Notes: generated by a model from the sequence alone, not told the origin. 8,146 bases of DNA from QHCE01 sp038260095 (GCA_038260095.1 JBBSOC010000082.1:1-8146), one strand, 5' to 3'. Shown: positions 1 to 5,975, counted from the first letter of the stretch. Numbers and translations are program-made.

Positions 1-1604
1 ACGTCACCAAACAGGATCGGCGGCCGCACGCACCTGCTCCCATAGGACTGCACCCAACCGTGAGTCGTAGCGGCAAAACCGTCCAAGGATTCGGCGAAGT
101 ACTGCACCATATCGTTCCGCTCCGGCTCGCCGTGAACCAACACGTCCAGCCCCAGCTCTTCCTGCAGCGCGATTACCGAAGCGATTTCGGCTTTCATCTG
201 CGCGGTGTACCCGGCTTCATCAATGCGCCCAGCGCGGAAGCCCGCTCGGGCGGCCCGCACCGCAGCGGTTTGCGGGAATGAACCGATCGTGGTGGTGGTC
301 AGCGGCGGAAGATCCAGGTCACGTTGCGCGGTTACTCGAGCGGAATACGAGGAGCGTGCGCGCTGATCCGCGGTGAGTTCAGCTACCCGATCACGAACCG
401 AACTGTGATGACGCCACGGCGCGTTCCGCCACTGCGCCACGGCTTCCGAGCTCGCCACCGTTTCTTGCACCGCCTCGGCGTCACCAGCTAATGCCCGCGC
501 CACGGTGACTACTTCAGCAACTTTCTCTTGTGCGAACGCCAAATGAGCCTTCACACGTGGATCCAGCTCGGTTTCGACGGAAAGGTCCAAGGGAACATGC
601 AGTAATGAGCAGGAGGTGCCGATGACTAGATCGTCGGTGACGTCCTGCAACGCCCGAGCTGTTTCACATGCGACACCCAGATCGGTCCGCCATACGTTCC
701 GGCCGTCGACTAGGCCGGCCACTACTCGCCGTCCGTCTAGCTGGCCACCCTCCAGCAGCGTGGGAAGATCACCGGCGCCTGCCACTAGATCGAGGCCAAC
801 CCCCTCTACCGGCGTGCGGAGCAGCACTGGGAGCGCCGCCCCCAGTTCGCCGAAGTAACTCGCGACCAGCAGTTTGGGGCGGTCAGTTAACCCGCCTAGC
901 CGGGCGTAAACACGGCCAGCCATCGCCAGTTCTTCGTCGGTCCGATCCGCGGTGAGCGCGGGCTCGTCCAGCTGCACCCAATCCGCGCCTGCCTGCGCCA
1001 AAGCGCGCATGATCTCCGCGTAGCACTCCACTAGCGGATTCAGCAGATCTAGCGGGCGAAACCCCGACGGAGCGTCCGAGCCGGGCTTCGCCAGGAGCAG
1101 GAACGTGAGCGGACCAACCAACACTGGTCGAGTGGTGATGCCGCGCGAGTGTGCATTCGCGAACTCTGCCACCGCTTTGGCTGGATTAGGCGTGAAGCTG
1201 GTCTCCGGTGTCAGCTCGGGGACTAAGTAGTGATAATTGGTGTCAAACCACTTGGTGAGCTCTAACGGAGAAATCTGATCCGTACCCCGCGCCATGGCGA
1301 AGTAGGTATCCAGCTCAGATAGCCCCAAGTCGCGGAAACGGGTCGGGATTGCCCCCACCGCGACGGCAGTGTCTAAGACGTGGTCGTAATAGGAGAAGGT
1401 GTTGGATGGAACTTCGTCCAGCCCCGCTTCTCGAAGCGTGATCCAGGTGGCGCTGCGGATCTCCTCGGCGGTGTCCGTCAACGTTTCCGCGGTAATCTTC
1501 CCAGCCCAGTAGGCCTCTAACGCTTTTTTCAGTTCGCGGTTCGGGCCGATCCTCGGGTATCCAAGGATCGTTGATGTGGGCGTTGATGTGGGCACAGCGT
1601 TCAT
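1..1604 (-). CDS. metE: Cobalamin-independent methionine synthase MetE, C-terminus beyond window
   Basis: Cytosolic 5-methyltetrahydropteroyltriglutamate-homocysteine methyltransferase, which makes methionine without B12. About 534 codons are visible of a family length near 750-770. Read on the minus strand the protein begins MNAVPTSTPTST followed by the family signature ILGYPRIGPNRELKKALE. Later come VLVGPLTFLLLAK, QLDEPAL, the start of the second barrel at TTTIGSFPQT, then HGEPERNDMVQYFAE and GWVQSYGSRCVRPPI close to the window edge. The Zn ligands (His, Cys, Glu, Cys in the C-terminal barrel of the family) lie off the window and cannot be checked. The ATG at 1604-1602 is chosen because an AGGAAAGGA ribosome site (plus-strand 1611-1619) sits just upstream and the MetE N-terminus aligns there. 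No stop or frameshift was seen in the portion read. A cobalamin riboswitch directly upstream implies repression when B12 is available. Confidence 0.97.
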   Translation of the reverse strand, partial: MNAVPTSTPTSTILGYPRIGPNRELKKALEAYWAGKITAETLTDTAEEIRSATWITLREAGLDEVPSNTFSYYDHVLDTAVAVGAIPTRFRDLGLSELDTYFAMARGTDQISPLELTKWFDTNYHYLVPELTPETSFTPNPAKAVAEFANAHSRGITTRPVLVGPLTFLLLAKPGSDAPSGFRPLDLLNPLVECYAEIMRALAQAGADWVQLDEPALTADRTDEELAMAGRVYARLGGLTDRPKLLVASYFGELGAALPVLLRTPVEGVGLDLVAGAGDLPTLLEGGQLDGRRVVAGLVDGRNVWRTDLGVACETARALQDVTDDLVIGTSCSLLHVPLDLSVETELDPRVKAHLAFAQEKVAEVVTVARALAGDAEAVQETVASSEAVAQWRNAPWRHHSSVRDRVAELTADQRARSSYSARVTAQRDLDLPPLTTTTIGSFPQTAAVRAARAGFRAGRIDEAGYTAQMKAEIASVIALQEELGLDVLVHGEPERNDMVQYFAESLDGFAATTHGWVQSYGSRCVRPPILFGD

Positions 1605-1632
1605 GGGTGTCCTTTCCTCGAGAACTCAGATG

Positions 1633-1650
1633 GCGCGCATAAGACGCGCG
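1633..1650 (-). promoter_or_regulatory. Small GC hairpin between riboswitch and metE ribosome site
   Basis: On the minus strand a CGCGC / GCGCG stem with a short AU-containing loop lies between the B12 box and the metE ribosome site (1611-1619). It has no following U tract, so it does not look like an intrinsic terminator. It could be part of a translational expression platform, but I could not see a clear pairing that sequesters the ribosome site. Confidence 0.3.
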
Positions 1651-1654
1651 GATC

Positions 1655-1806
1655 GCGGGCAGGTCTTCGGGCTCATGGGCACGCCGACATGGCACCTACT
1701 TGCCGCCGCTTCCCAGGCACGTTGGTGCCCAGTGCTATTGACAGCTTTCGTTCCCACTTACCGCTGCGGGACAGCCCCGGATTCACACCGGATTCCCTTT
1801 AGTGTC
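1655..1806 (-). ncRNA. Cobalamin (B12) riboswitch upstream of metE
   Basis: The minus-strand leader contains the conserved cobalamin aptamer blocks in order. First is GGGAATCCGGTGTGAATCCG (about 1797-1778), next GGGCTGTCCCGCAGCGGTAA, then a variable region with the GGGAAGCGGCGG block, and finally the B12 box GAGCCCGAAGACCTGCC (about 1674-1658). The aptamer ends about 50 nt before the metE start codon. In characterised cases, adenosylcobalamin or methylcobalamin binding turns off the downstream gene. In front of metE this spares the costly B12-independent enzyme when MetH can work. No terminator with a U run was seen before metE, so translational control is more likely than attenuation; that last step is inference. 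Confidence 0.93.
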
Positions 1807-1918
1807 GTGTAATCGATATCGTCGTTCGTCTGCTGGCGCTCAGGCGGCGCCTCGCTGCGTTGTCGAAAATTTCCAGGTAGAACACCGCTACCTGGAACTT
1901 CTCCGCCTTGCGATCCAT
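1799..1918 (-). CDS. Possible 39-codon ORF or gene remnant
   Basis: A minus-strand frame opens at ATG 1918-1916 and ends at TAA 1801-1799, inside the start of the riboswitch. It encodes MDRKAEKFQVAVFYLEIF, then an Arg-rich DNAARRRLSASRR tail. The first 30 codons have GC-rich third positions and a plausible amphipathic composition, while the last nine do not. This could be the tail of a degraded gene. No family is recognised, there is no well-spaced ribosome site, and part of the frame is made of the inverted repeat at 1871-1897. It may well not be a gene. Confidence 0.2.
   Translation of the reverse strand: MDRKAEKFQVAVFYLEIFDNAARRRLSASRRTTISITRH
1871..1897. repeat. Perfect 10-bp inverted repeat, possible terminator or operator
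   Basis: Arms TTCCAGGTAG (1871-1880) and CTACCTGGAA (1888-1897) are perfect complements separated by seven bases. Read on the minus strand the hairpin is followed by ATTTTCG, a short U-rich tail. It could therefore act as a weak terminator that insulates the metE leader from transcription arriving from the decayed region upstream. It could equally be an operator near the metE promoter. Confidence 0.5.
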
Positions 1919-2137
1919 CCACCTGAACACCCAGCACCCTAAACGGAACACCGATTACACAACACTAGAACACTCCTCTGAAGCGTTCTTCGACAGCTAG
2001 CCTCAACCTCTGACTAGCTGAACCAGCGACCAGGTAAGCGTAGTGTCTGATTGCAGCCGCCGAAAGGGTATGCATCGGAGCATCGTTCTTATCGACGTTG
2101 TGATGAGAGTCGGGGATGCAGACCTTTGCGGGAACAA
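1919..2137. other. Intergenic stretch without recognisable gene
   Basis: No coding frame with family resemblance, RNA gene or terminator was found here on either strand. One copy of a 13-nt direct repeat (AACCAGCGACCAG, 2021-2033) lies here; the second copy is at 2512-2524 on the other side of the ABC permease remnant. Confidence 0.5.
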
Positions 2138-2422
2138 TCAGTTTTTGTTGCGATATAGGTAGACGGTAAGTGATGCGAAGACGCAGGTCAACGCAATGGT
2201 CGTTGCCAGAACAATGCCGATGCTTCCGACTGTGGCGGTTCCGGCGATCAGGTAGCGCACTGTGTCCCCGAGTAGTGCTCCGACCAGGGGTGCCGGTCGC
2301 CAGAGCGGCAGAGTACGAAAGCGGTCGACCACTCCTTTGGTGACGTCGGTATTCAGCGTGACCCCGGAGTAGACGGTGGTGAACACCACCGACATCACCA
2401 GGTTTCCAAGACGGATGTGATG
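2138..2422 (-). pseudogene. DrrB-like ABC-2 transporter permease remnant
   Basis: The open frame after the stop at 2425-2423 carries VFTTVYSGVTLNTDVTKGV followed by DRFRTLPLWRPAPLVGALLG. This is the hallmark cytoplasmic loop of daunorubicin-resistance-type (DrrB) ABC-2 permeases. It then jumps to a hydrophobic stretch and a C-terminal VYLYRNKN ending typical of the same family. A full DrrB has roughly 250-290 residues and six membrane segments. Here only about 85 remain, with no N-terminal part and an apparent internal deletion after about residue 60. No partner ATPase (DrrA) is present. The best GTG (2398) has no clear ribosome site. This is almost certainly non-functional as an exporter. 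Confidence 0.82.
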
Positions 2423-2625
2423 TCAACGCTGAAAGGTGTGCAAACTAGCGCGGAATCTATCGCCCGCTAGGCCGGATGCATCGTCAGCGGACCGTAGGAG
2501 GGCTCAACACCAACCAGCGACCAGTGTTGGTGGCAAGCCATCCCGAAACTGATGCCAGCGTTCCGTTCTGTGGTGCAGGAAGGGCTCGATAGCACTGTTC
2601 GTCAGAGCCCGAGCGGCCAGCACGC
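2423..2625. other. Intergenic decay region with a small inverted repeat
   Basis: No gene was recognised. A CACCAAC (2508-2514) / GTTGGTG (2526-2532) inverted repeat with an 11-nt loop overlaps the second copy of the AACCAGCGACCAG direct repeat. The vapC-type gene ends into this stretch with no obvious T-rich terminator. Confidence 0.45.
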
Positions 2626-3006
2626 CTAGATCGGTTCTATGTTGAGCGTTGGCCCTAGCTTCTTGATATCGCGAGGGTCAGAGGTAAGTATGGTTCGCGC
2701 ACTCTTTTTGGCCGCCGTGGCTACTACTGAGGCGTCCACCACGTCTTCGGTATGAGTAACGCGCAGTAGCTCTCCGGAGGCTTTGGCTAACGCCGTATCA
2801 ACAGGAACGATTTCTACCCATTTTTCGTTGAGAAACTTCGCTAATAGTGCTTGTCGCGAGCCATAGCGCCACGCTTGGATCACGGCATCGGCGGGGACAA
2901 TGACTGACATTTTGCTTTCTTTTGCCTCACGCATCAACCGGTGCATTCTTCGGTCGTTGCGATCGATGGCGATGAGTGCACCGGCATCCAGCACTAGTCC
3001 GCTCAC
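2626..3006 (-). CDS. PIN-domain ribonuclease toxin, VapC type
   Basis: A 126-residue protein spanning a whole PIN domain. VapC toxins are Mg-dependent RNases that cut tRNA or rRNA and inhibit translation when free of antitoxin. The N-terminal LVLDAGALIAID supplies the first acidic residue (D7). TEDVVDASVVATAA supplies the central acidic pair (D88 and D91), and ILTSDPRDIKKL supplies the final one (D110, with D113 nearby). The start is GTG 3006-3004, preceded by GGAG about 7 nt upstream. The antitoxin gene ends 23 nt upstream, so the two are cotranscribed. All expected catalytic positions are present, so the toxin is probably intact. The RNA target cannot be read from sequence. Confidence 0.9.
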   Translation of the reverse strand: MSGLVLDAGALIAIDRNDRRMHRLMREAKESKMSVIVPADAVIQAWRYGSRQALLAKFLNEKWVEIVPVDTALAKASGELLRVTHTEDVVDASVVATAAKKSARTILTSDPRDIKKLGPTLNIEPI

Positions 3007-3029
3007 CGGGAGTCTCCGTGTGGAGATTG

Positions 3030-3251
3030 CTATGCCCGGTTCAGCACTCCGTCAGCCCACACGGTCTCTTCGGTGGTGTATTCCAAACTATCGATGTATT
3101 GGGAGTAAGTCTGAGCGTCCTCTTTTTCTTCAACGAGCTGTGAAATGTATGCCGAAAGCGATCGAGCATGGACGTGTTCCGCCGAGGTGCGTAAACGCTC
3201 TAGGGTGTTTGCCGGGATAGAGATGGAAATCTTTTTCGTTTTAGCAGTCAT
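3030..3251 (-). CDS. Ribbon-helix-helix antitoxin of the VapC-type pair
   Basis: A 73-residue protein. The N-terminal KKISISIPANTLERLRTSA, then ARSLSAYISQLVEEK, fits a ribbon-helix-helix DNA-binding fold: a basic beta strand (about residues 5-12) and two helices (about 14-42). The acidic C-terminal part (about 43-73, with EYTTEETVWAD) is the expected toxin-wrapping region. The gene sits directly upstream of the PIN toxin in antitoxin-first order. The ATG at 3251-3249 has no good ribosome site, but TAGCAT lies 6 nt upstream, which suggests a leaderless transcript. It should neutralise the toxin and autoregulate the pair. Confidence 0.85.
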   Translation of the reverse strand: MTAKTKKISISIPANTLERLRTSAEHVHARSLSAYISQLVEEKEDAQTYSQYIDSLEYTTEETVWADGVLNRA

Positions 3252-3257
3252 ACCTTT

Positions 3258-3263
3258 ATGCTA
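3258..3263 (-). promoter_or_regulatory. Likely -10 element of the VapBC-type operon (leaderless)
   Basis: TAGCAT on the minus strand matches the actinobacterial TANNNT -10 pattern. It is followed by 6 nt (AAAGGT) and then the antitoxin ATG, the spacing expected if transcription begins at or next to the start codon. No good -35 is visible. Confidence 0.5.
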
Positions 3264-3301
3264 CCACTATGAACGGGTAACAACCGTGTCGGACGTTTGG
3301 T

Positions 3302-3307
3302 TAAGAT
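3302..3307 (+). promoter_or_regulatory. Likely -10 element of the broken gene at 3315
   Basis: TAAGAT (TANNNT) is followed by 7 nt and then ATG 3315, again a leaderless geometry. It lies 38 nt from, and divergent to, the antitoxin -10. Confidence 0.45.
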
Positions 3308-3314
3308 TTCTGGC

Positions 3315-3665
3315 ATGAGTAGTTGGCTGGAGCGCTATAGCGCAGGTGATCGAGTTCAGGTCTGGACAGAAATGACCCGCCTGGACCCTGATCTTCACCC
3401 CGCCTAAGTCAGATGTGAGCGCTCAACTTGATCACCTGGAAGAGGTGGAGGTCCCCCGTACGCGATGGCTGTACCGAACACAAGTGTCGATGGACTGTTC
3501 TTAAGGGAGCACCACAACACGACCTTTACGAATTATCTGCGGATCAGCTTCCGGCTGGCAGGCTTTTCCGGATGGGATAGAGGGGAGCTGGACGGCTGGG
3601 CGAAGAATCCCAACCGGCTGCCACCAGCACTCGCAGATCTGGCCGAATCTTTACTCCGCGTCTAA
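3315..3665 (+). pseudogene. Broken hypothetical protein gene with internal deletion and frameshift
   Basis: Two pieces of what looks like one actinobacterial hypothetical family. The N-terminal piece (3315-3407) reads MSSWLERYSAGDRVQVW then TEMTRLDPDLHPA and stops. The C-terminal piece reads GGPPYAMAVPNTSVDGLFLR, then HHNTTFTNYLRISFRLAGF, and ends at 3665. The conserved GGxPY and DGLF elements begin before ATG 3465, showing that this ATG is not a real start. Between the pieces, about 3420-3450, a different frame (AQLDHLEEVE) would join on, so there is at least one frameshift as well as a large deletion. Assignment to this family rests on my memory of similar N- and C-termini and carries no functional label. 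It is very unlikely to make a working protein. Confidence 0.65.
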
Positions 3666-3717
3666 TCTGTCAATCGCGACCCCTCACGCCATCACAAACG
3701 CTTCAGCCACTAGCAAA

Positions 3718-3729
3718 TAACCTGATAAT
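3718..3729 (+). promoter_or_regulatory. Candidate -10 for the membrane protein gene
   Basis: TAACCT (3718-3723) and the adjacent GATAAT (3724-3729) are both plausible -10 hexamers in an AT-rich patch about 55 nt before the GTG start. No convincing -35 was seen. Confidence 0.3.
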
Positions 3730-3785
3730 TCCGCTGATTGAGTGCTGCTGCCGAGCTGGAAGCATCCTGAAAGGAGTCGCTACAC

Positions 3786-4823
3786 GTGAGGCGCGCCGAT
3801 ATCGAGACTCTCCCAGTGGGCCACCATGCCCGCCCGGCTGCGGCCTTAGTACTGCGGGTTGCAGCTGCCGCTGCTGCTTTCTTCACGGTGTTCGCCGTTC
3901 TCACGACCCAGCTGCACGCTGCGCGCGCAGGGAGCCCCTGGCAGGACGATCCATACGACACTGTCGTGTCATTCACACAGTTTTTCGTGCCAGCGTTAGC
4001 CGTGCTGGCGGTGTCACGGGCGTGGCTGTGCCGCCAGGATGAACCGTTGCCGCTGTACCGGATCGAGCAACTTCTGCGAACCTCGTTGGTCTACACAATG
4101 CTCATAGCTGCGACGATTGCCGTCGATTGGGTGGCGGTTGCCGTACAGGCAGACCATGCTCTGTGGAACGACGACACGTCGTGGCTGATCACAGCGTTGG
4201 CAATCCTTACCGGCATGGTGCTTTCTGGCTTCAGCCTGCAGTGGCTGGCGATCCACCGGTTGCCACGCCGGGATGGGCAGCCTGACGGTGACTGGCTTGA
4301 TGACGCAACGGCTGTGCTCGATGCGCTCGCGGCGCGTCACCCGTGGGTGGACTGGCTTACGGCTCGGCTCAGGCGGAGCGATGCGGTCGGGTTTTTGCGC
4401 GGTCACTTCGGGCTGTTCTCAGCGGTGTTTAGCATCGCCGCTGGTCTCCTGGTTGCCATTGCGCTGGCGCGCGAGGATGGGTTTAACCCGCTTCTCTTTT
4501 TCATCGAGGGCGTTGTGTTTGCGGGAGGCACGTTCGCCTTCGGCATGATCTGCAATACCGTTTTGCATATCGCCGACGCTCAGAGCACAGGCCGGATGCG
4601 TCGCTCGGCACGCATAGCCGTCACCGCGGGATCTCTGGCTTTGCCTATATCGCTCGCGCTGCGAGACAGTATTTGGTCGGCAATCGGGCGGGACGGCCAG
4701 GTCGACTCAGTTGGACAGCTGGCAGGAGTCACCCTTGTGAGTGCTCTTGCGACGGGTGCACTCGCCTTCGGTAGCTCGCTGATCCTCATCGAGTTGGCCA
4801 GTGACGCTCGGTCTGACACGTAG
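3786..4823 (+). CDS. Multi-pass membrane protein of unknown function
   Basis: A 345-residue integral membrane protein. I do not recognise a named family. About eight hydrophobic segments are visible, near residues 17-43, 60-82, 95-120, 132-156, 205-230, 236-263, 278-297 and 312-337. A soluble loop between the fourth and fifth (about 160-203) contains RRDGQPDGDWLDDATAVLD, an acidic stretch. The N-terminus MRRADIETLPVGHHARP is short and probably cytoplasmic. There is no signal peptidase site or known transporter motif. The GTG start (3786) is supported by AAAGGAG about 9 nt upstream. GC-rich third positions throughout and a full-length open frame show a maintained gene, in contrast to its decayed neighbours. 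It is monocistronic here. The order and polarity of segments were judged by eye. Confidence 0.88.
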   Translation: MRRADIETLPVGHHARPAAALVLRVAAAAAAFFTVFAVLTTQLHAARAGSPWQDDPYDTVVSFTQFFVPALAVLAVSRAWLCRQDEPLPLYRIEQLLRTSLVYTMLIAATIAVDWVAVAVQADHALWNDDTSWLITALAILTGMVLSGFSLQWLAIHRLPRRDGQPDGDWLDDATAVLDALAARHPWVDWLTARLRRSDAVGFLRGHFGLFSAVFSIAAGLLVAIALAREDGFNPLLFFIEGVVFAGGTFAFGMICNTVLHIADAQSTGRMRRSARIAVTAGSLALPISLALRDSIWSAIGRDGQVDSVGQLAGVTLVSALATGALAFGSSLILIELASDARSDT

Positions 4824-4886
4824 GCGTGGCTGCTCGCCGATCCAATCCGTGAACCCGGTTCACCGCTCAGTGTCACGACCTCGTCC

Positions 4887-5200
4887 CTAGAACATGCCAA
4901 GCAGTAGACGAATTGCGGTTTCGATTTCGTACATCGTCTGGTGGTTCACTTGGCCGACTTTGTCGCCTAGGCGGCGAAGATCGACCACGGCCATTTGCTC
5001 GGTCATCGCGTATGTTGTGATGCCGTTGAATGCCAATGGGACCCGAGTATCGGATGGGATCGTGCTGGTTGAGGTAGGTACGACGACGGCGGTGGAACGG
5101 ATAACGGCGTCAGACTGCACCACGACGCCGTAGCGGGGACCGCGCTGTTCATGACCGGATGTGTTCCTGCTGGCTTTAGTCGGTAGATGTCACCACGCAC
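4887..5200 (-). pseudogene. MazF/PemK-type endoribonuclease toxin with frameshift
   Basis: MazF-family toxins cut mRNA at short motifs. The gene starts at GTG 5200, overlapping the antitoxin stop by 11 nt, and reads MRGDIYRLKPAGTHP, a typical MazF beginning. Near 5155-5158 the family frame is lost. The continuation HEQRGPRYGVVVQSDAV, then STAVVVPTSTSTIPSDTRVP and VVDLRRLGDKVGQV up to LLLGMF, lies in another frame, the same one as the antitoxin. Adding one base (CCGG to CCGGG) would restore a 104-residue MazF with the usual PGHEQRGPRYG loop. As written, translation from the GTG runs into an unrelated tail. An internal GTG at 5123 would give 78 residues without the N-terminal strand and loop. 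Alternatives are an assembly error in a G/C run or genuine recoding. Confidence 0.82.
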
Positions 5201-5429
5201 GCAGATCGTCCATGTCTTCGTAGAGCTCTTCGGCGAGCTTGCGCTCGGTGGGATCGTTCATGATCACTGCGCTCTGCTCCCGTAGACGCCGTTCAATATG
5301 GTTGCGCGTTGCTTGATGGATAGCGTCCCGCACAATGGCGTTCCGATTCGGTCCGACGCCGTCGGCAAGGAGTCTTGCCAGTTCAGCCTCCGTACGGTCG
5401 TCAAGCCGCACAGTCAACGTCCCACTCAT
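5190..5429 (-). CDS. Ribbon-helix-helix antitoxin of the MazF-type pair
   Basis: A 79-residue antitoxin (MazE-like role). The N-terminus SGTLTVRLDDRTEAELARLL, followed by PNRNAIVRDAIHQATR, is a ribbon-helix-helix DNA-binding fold. The C-terminal part (about 50-79, LAEELYEDMDDLRAW) is acidic and should cover the toxin's RNA site. The ATG at 5429-5427 is chosen although the frame stays open upstream to about 5636: the RHH strand begins right after it, and the upstream codons cover an operator and hydrolase debris. There is no ribosome site; TACGAT ends 7 nt before the ATG, pointing to a leaderless mRNA. The stop overlaps the toxin GTG (5190-5200), suggesting translational coupling. The protein appears intact even though its toxin is frameshifted. 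Confidence 0.87.
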   Translation of the reverse strand: MSGTLTVRLDDRTEAELARLLADGVGPNRNAIVRDAIHQATRNHIERRLREQSAVIMNDPTERKLAEELYEDMDDLRAW

Positions 5430-5459
5430 AACACAAATCGTAACACGTTTTTGTGTTAT
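5428..5459. promoter_or_regulatory. Autoregulatory operator-like palindrome at the antitoxin start
   Basis: Perfect 10-bp arms ATAACACAAA (5428-5437) and TTTGTGTTAT (5450-5459) flank a 12-nt centre containing a third copy of the core. The hexamer TAACAC or its complement occurs at 5429-5434, 5441-5446 and 5453-5458, so the cores repeat every 12 bp. RHH antitoxins bind short repeated half-sites as tandem dimers. The element covers the -10 and the ATG, so bound antitoxin would block initiation. The role is inferred from position and symmetry. Confidence 0.7.
5437..5442 (-). promoter_or_regulatory. Likely -10 of the MazF-type operon (leaderless)
   Basis: TACGAT on the minus strand fits TANNNT and lies 7 nt before the antitoxin ATG, inside the operator-like palindrome. 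Confidence 0.55.
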
Positions 5460-5565
5460 TGCTATCTTGACTTGCATGCGCACTTGCACCATGGCCGCCC
5501 TGGCGAAGTACACGCGAGCTCCGATCCTGTGATCGGCCACAGACGCGATGTGCCAGAAATTTTCG

Positions 5566-5848
5566 CTACTTGGTTGGGTGCACGTCGTACGCGGCTGACG
5601 GCTTTCCGCAAGGTTTTCGGCGCGCCGAGCACACACGGAAAAGGTCCATGTCGTGGACGGTCTGAGCGGTGTTGATGAAGCGCAGCAGGTTTCCGATGCG
5701 GGCTTGGCAGTTGTTCACGATTTGTTGATCTCGGCGGAGCTGGCGCTCAATGCTGCTTGGGGAATGGTCTCGCAGGTCCTCGACGAACATGTCGTTGAAT
5801 TCTTGATCTGTCGTAGGCCGCTGCCACGGGAGTGCCTGCGAGGTTCAA
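5566..5848 (-). pseudogene. Internal fragment of a TAP-type alpha/beta hydrolase
   Basis: The minus-strand frame after a stop reads ALPWQRPTTDQEFNDMFVED, then LRDHSPSSIERQLRRDQQ and NNCQARIGNLLRFINTAQ followed by TVHDMDLFR. This matches the region just before the nucleophile elbow in secreted tripeptidyl-aminopeptidase-like hydrolases (the C...G.L...NT...V.D.D.LR pattern). After LFRV the family's next words (VLGAPK) appear in a shifted frame, showing a frameshift near 5620-5630. The GxSYG nucleophile motif and everything after it are gone. The pieces upstream and downstream are replaced by unrelated sequence and the antitoxin operator. No activity is expected. Confidence 0.65.
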
Positions 5849-5866
5849 TGGTCACTTAAGTCCGGT

Positions 5867-5962
5867 TCAGTTTGAGCTGTTTCCGGCGTGACGGTCGTGG
5901 CGATGCTCCTCACTGCTCATCGCTACCATGCTGACAACGGCGAATCTGGGCGCCTTATTCAT
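5867..5962 (-). pseudogene. 31-codon N-terminal remnant, possibly of the same hydrolase
   Basis: ATG 5962-5960 begins MNKAPRFAVVSMVAMSSEEH and stops at 5867. The start has a TANNNT box (TAGATT) exactly 7 nt upstream, like the other leaderless genes here. It could be the beginning of a signal peptide whose hydrophobic core was deleted, with the hydrolase fragment following 20 nt downstream on the same strand. The link to the hydrolase is positional only. Confidence 0.35.
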
Positions 5963-5969
5963 GCCGCAA

Positions 5970-5975
5970 AATCTA
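5970..5975 (-). promoter_or_regulatory. Likely -10 of the decayed hydrolase gene
   Basis: TAGATT on the minus strand, 7 nt before ATG 5962. A plus-strand TANNNT candidate (TAGTCT, 5978-5983) lies next to it and could serve the DUF1003 gene with a leader of roughly 65 nt, so this may be a divergent promoter pair. Confidence 0.4.

Noticed and set aside
1315..1695. Minus-strand 126-codon frame overlapping metE and its leader
   Set aside because: It is a shadow of metE in another frame and of the riboswitch; the product is Arg/His-rich with no family resemblance.
1965..2426. Minus-strand 153-codon frame across the permease remnant
   Set aside because: It overlaps the DrrB-like frame, where the real homology lies, and its own product resembles nothing I know.
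4014..4406. Minus-strand frame within the membrane protein gene
   Set aside because: Out-of-frame shadow with a composition unlike a folded protein; the plus-strand frame has a ribosome site and membrane segments.
4849..4863. GTGAAC-CCG-GTTCAC palindrome between the convergent membrane protein and toxin genes, considered as a terminator
   Set aside because: The stem is only 6 bp and there is no T run on either side; not enough to call an intrinsic terminator.
5430..5636. N-terminal extension of the antitoxin frame to a 148-residue protein
   Set aside because: The upstream codons run over the operator, the -10 box and hydrolase debris; the RHH fold starts at ATG 5429, which fits the leaderless promoter.
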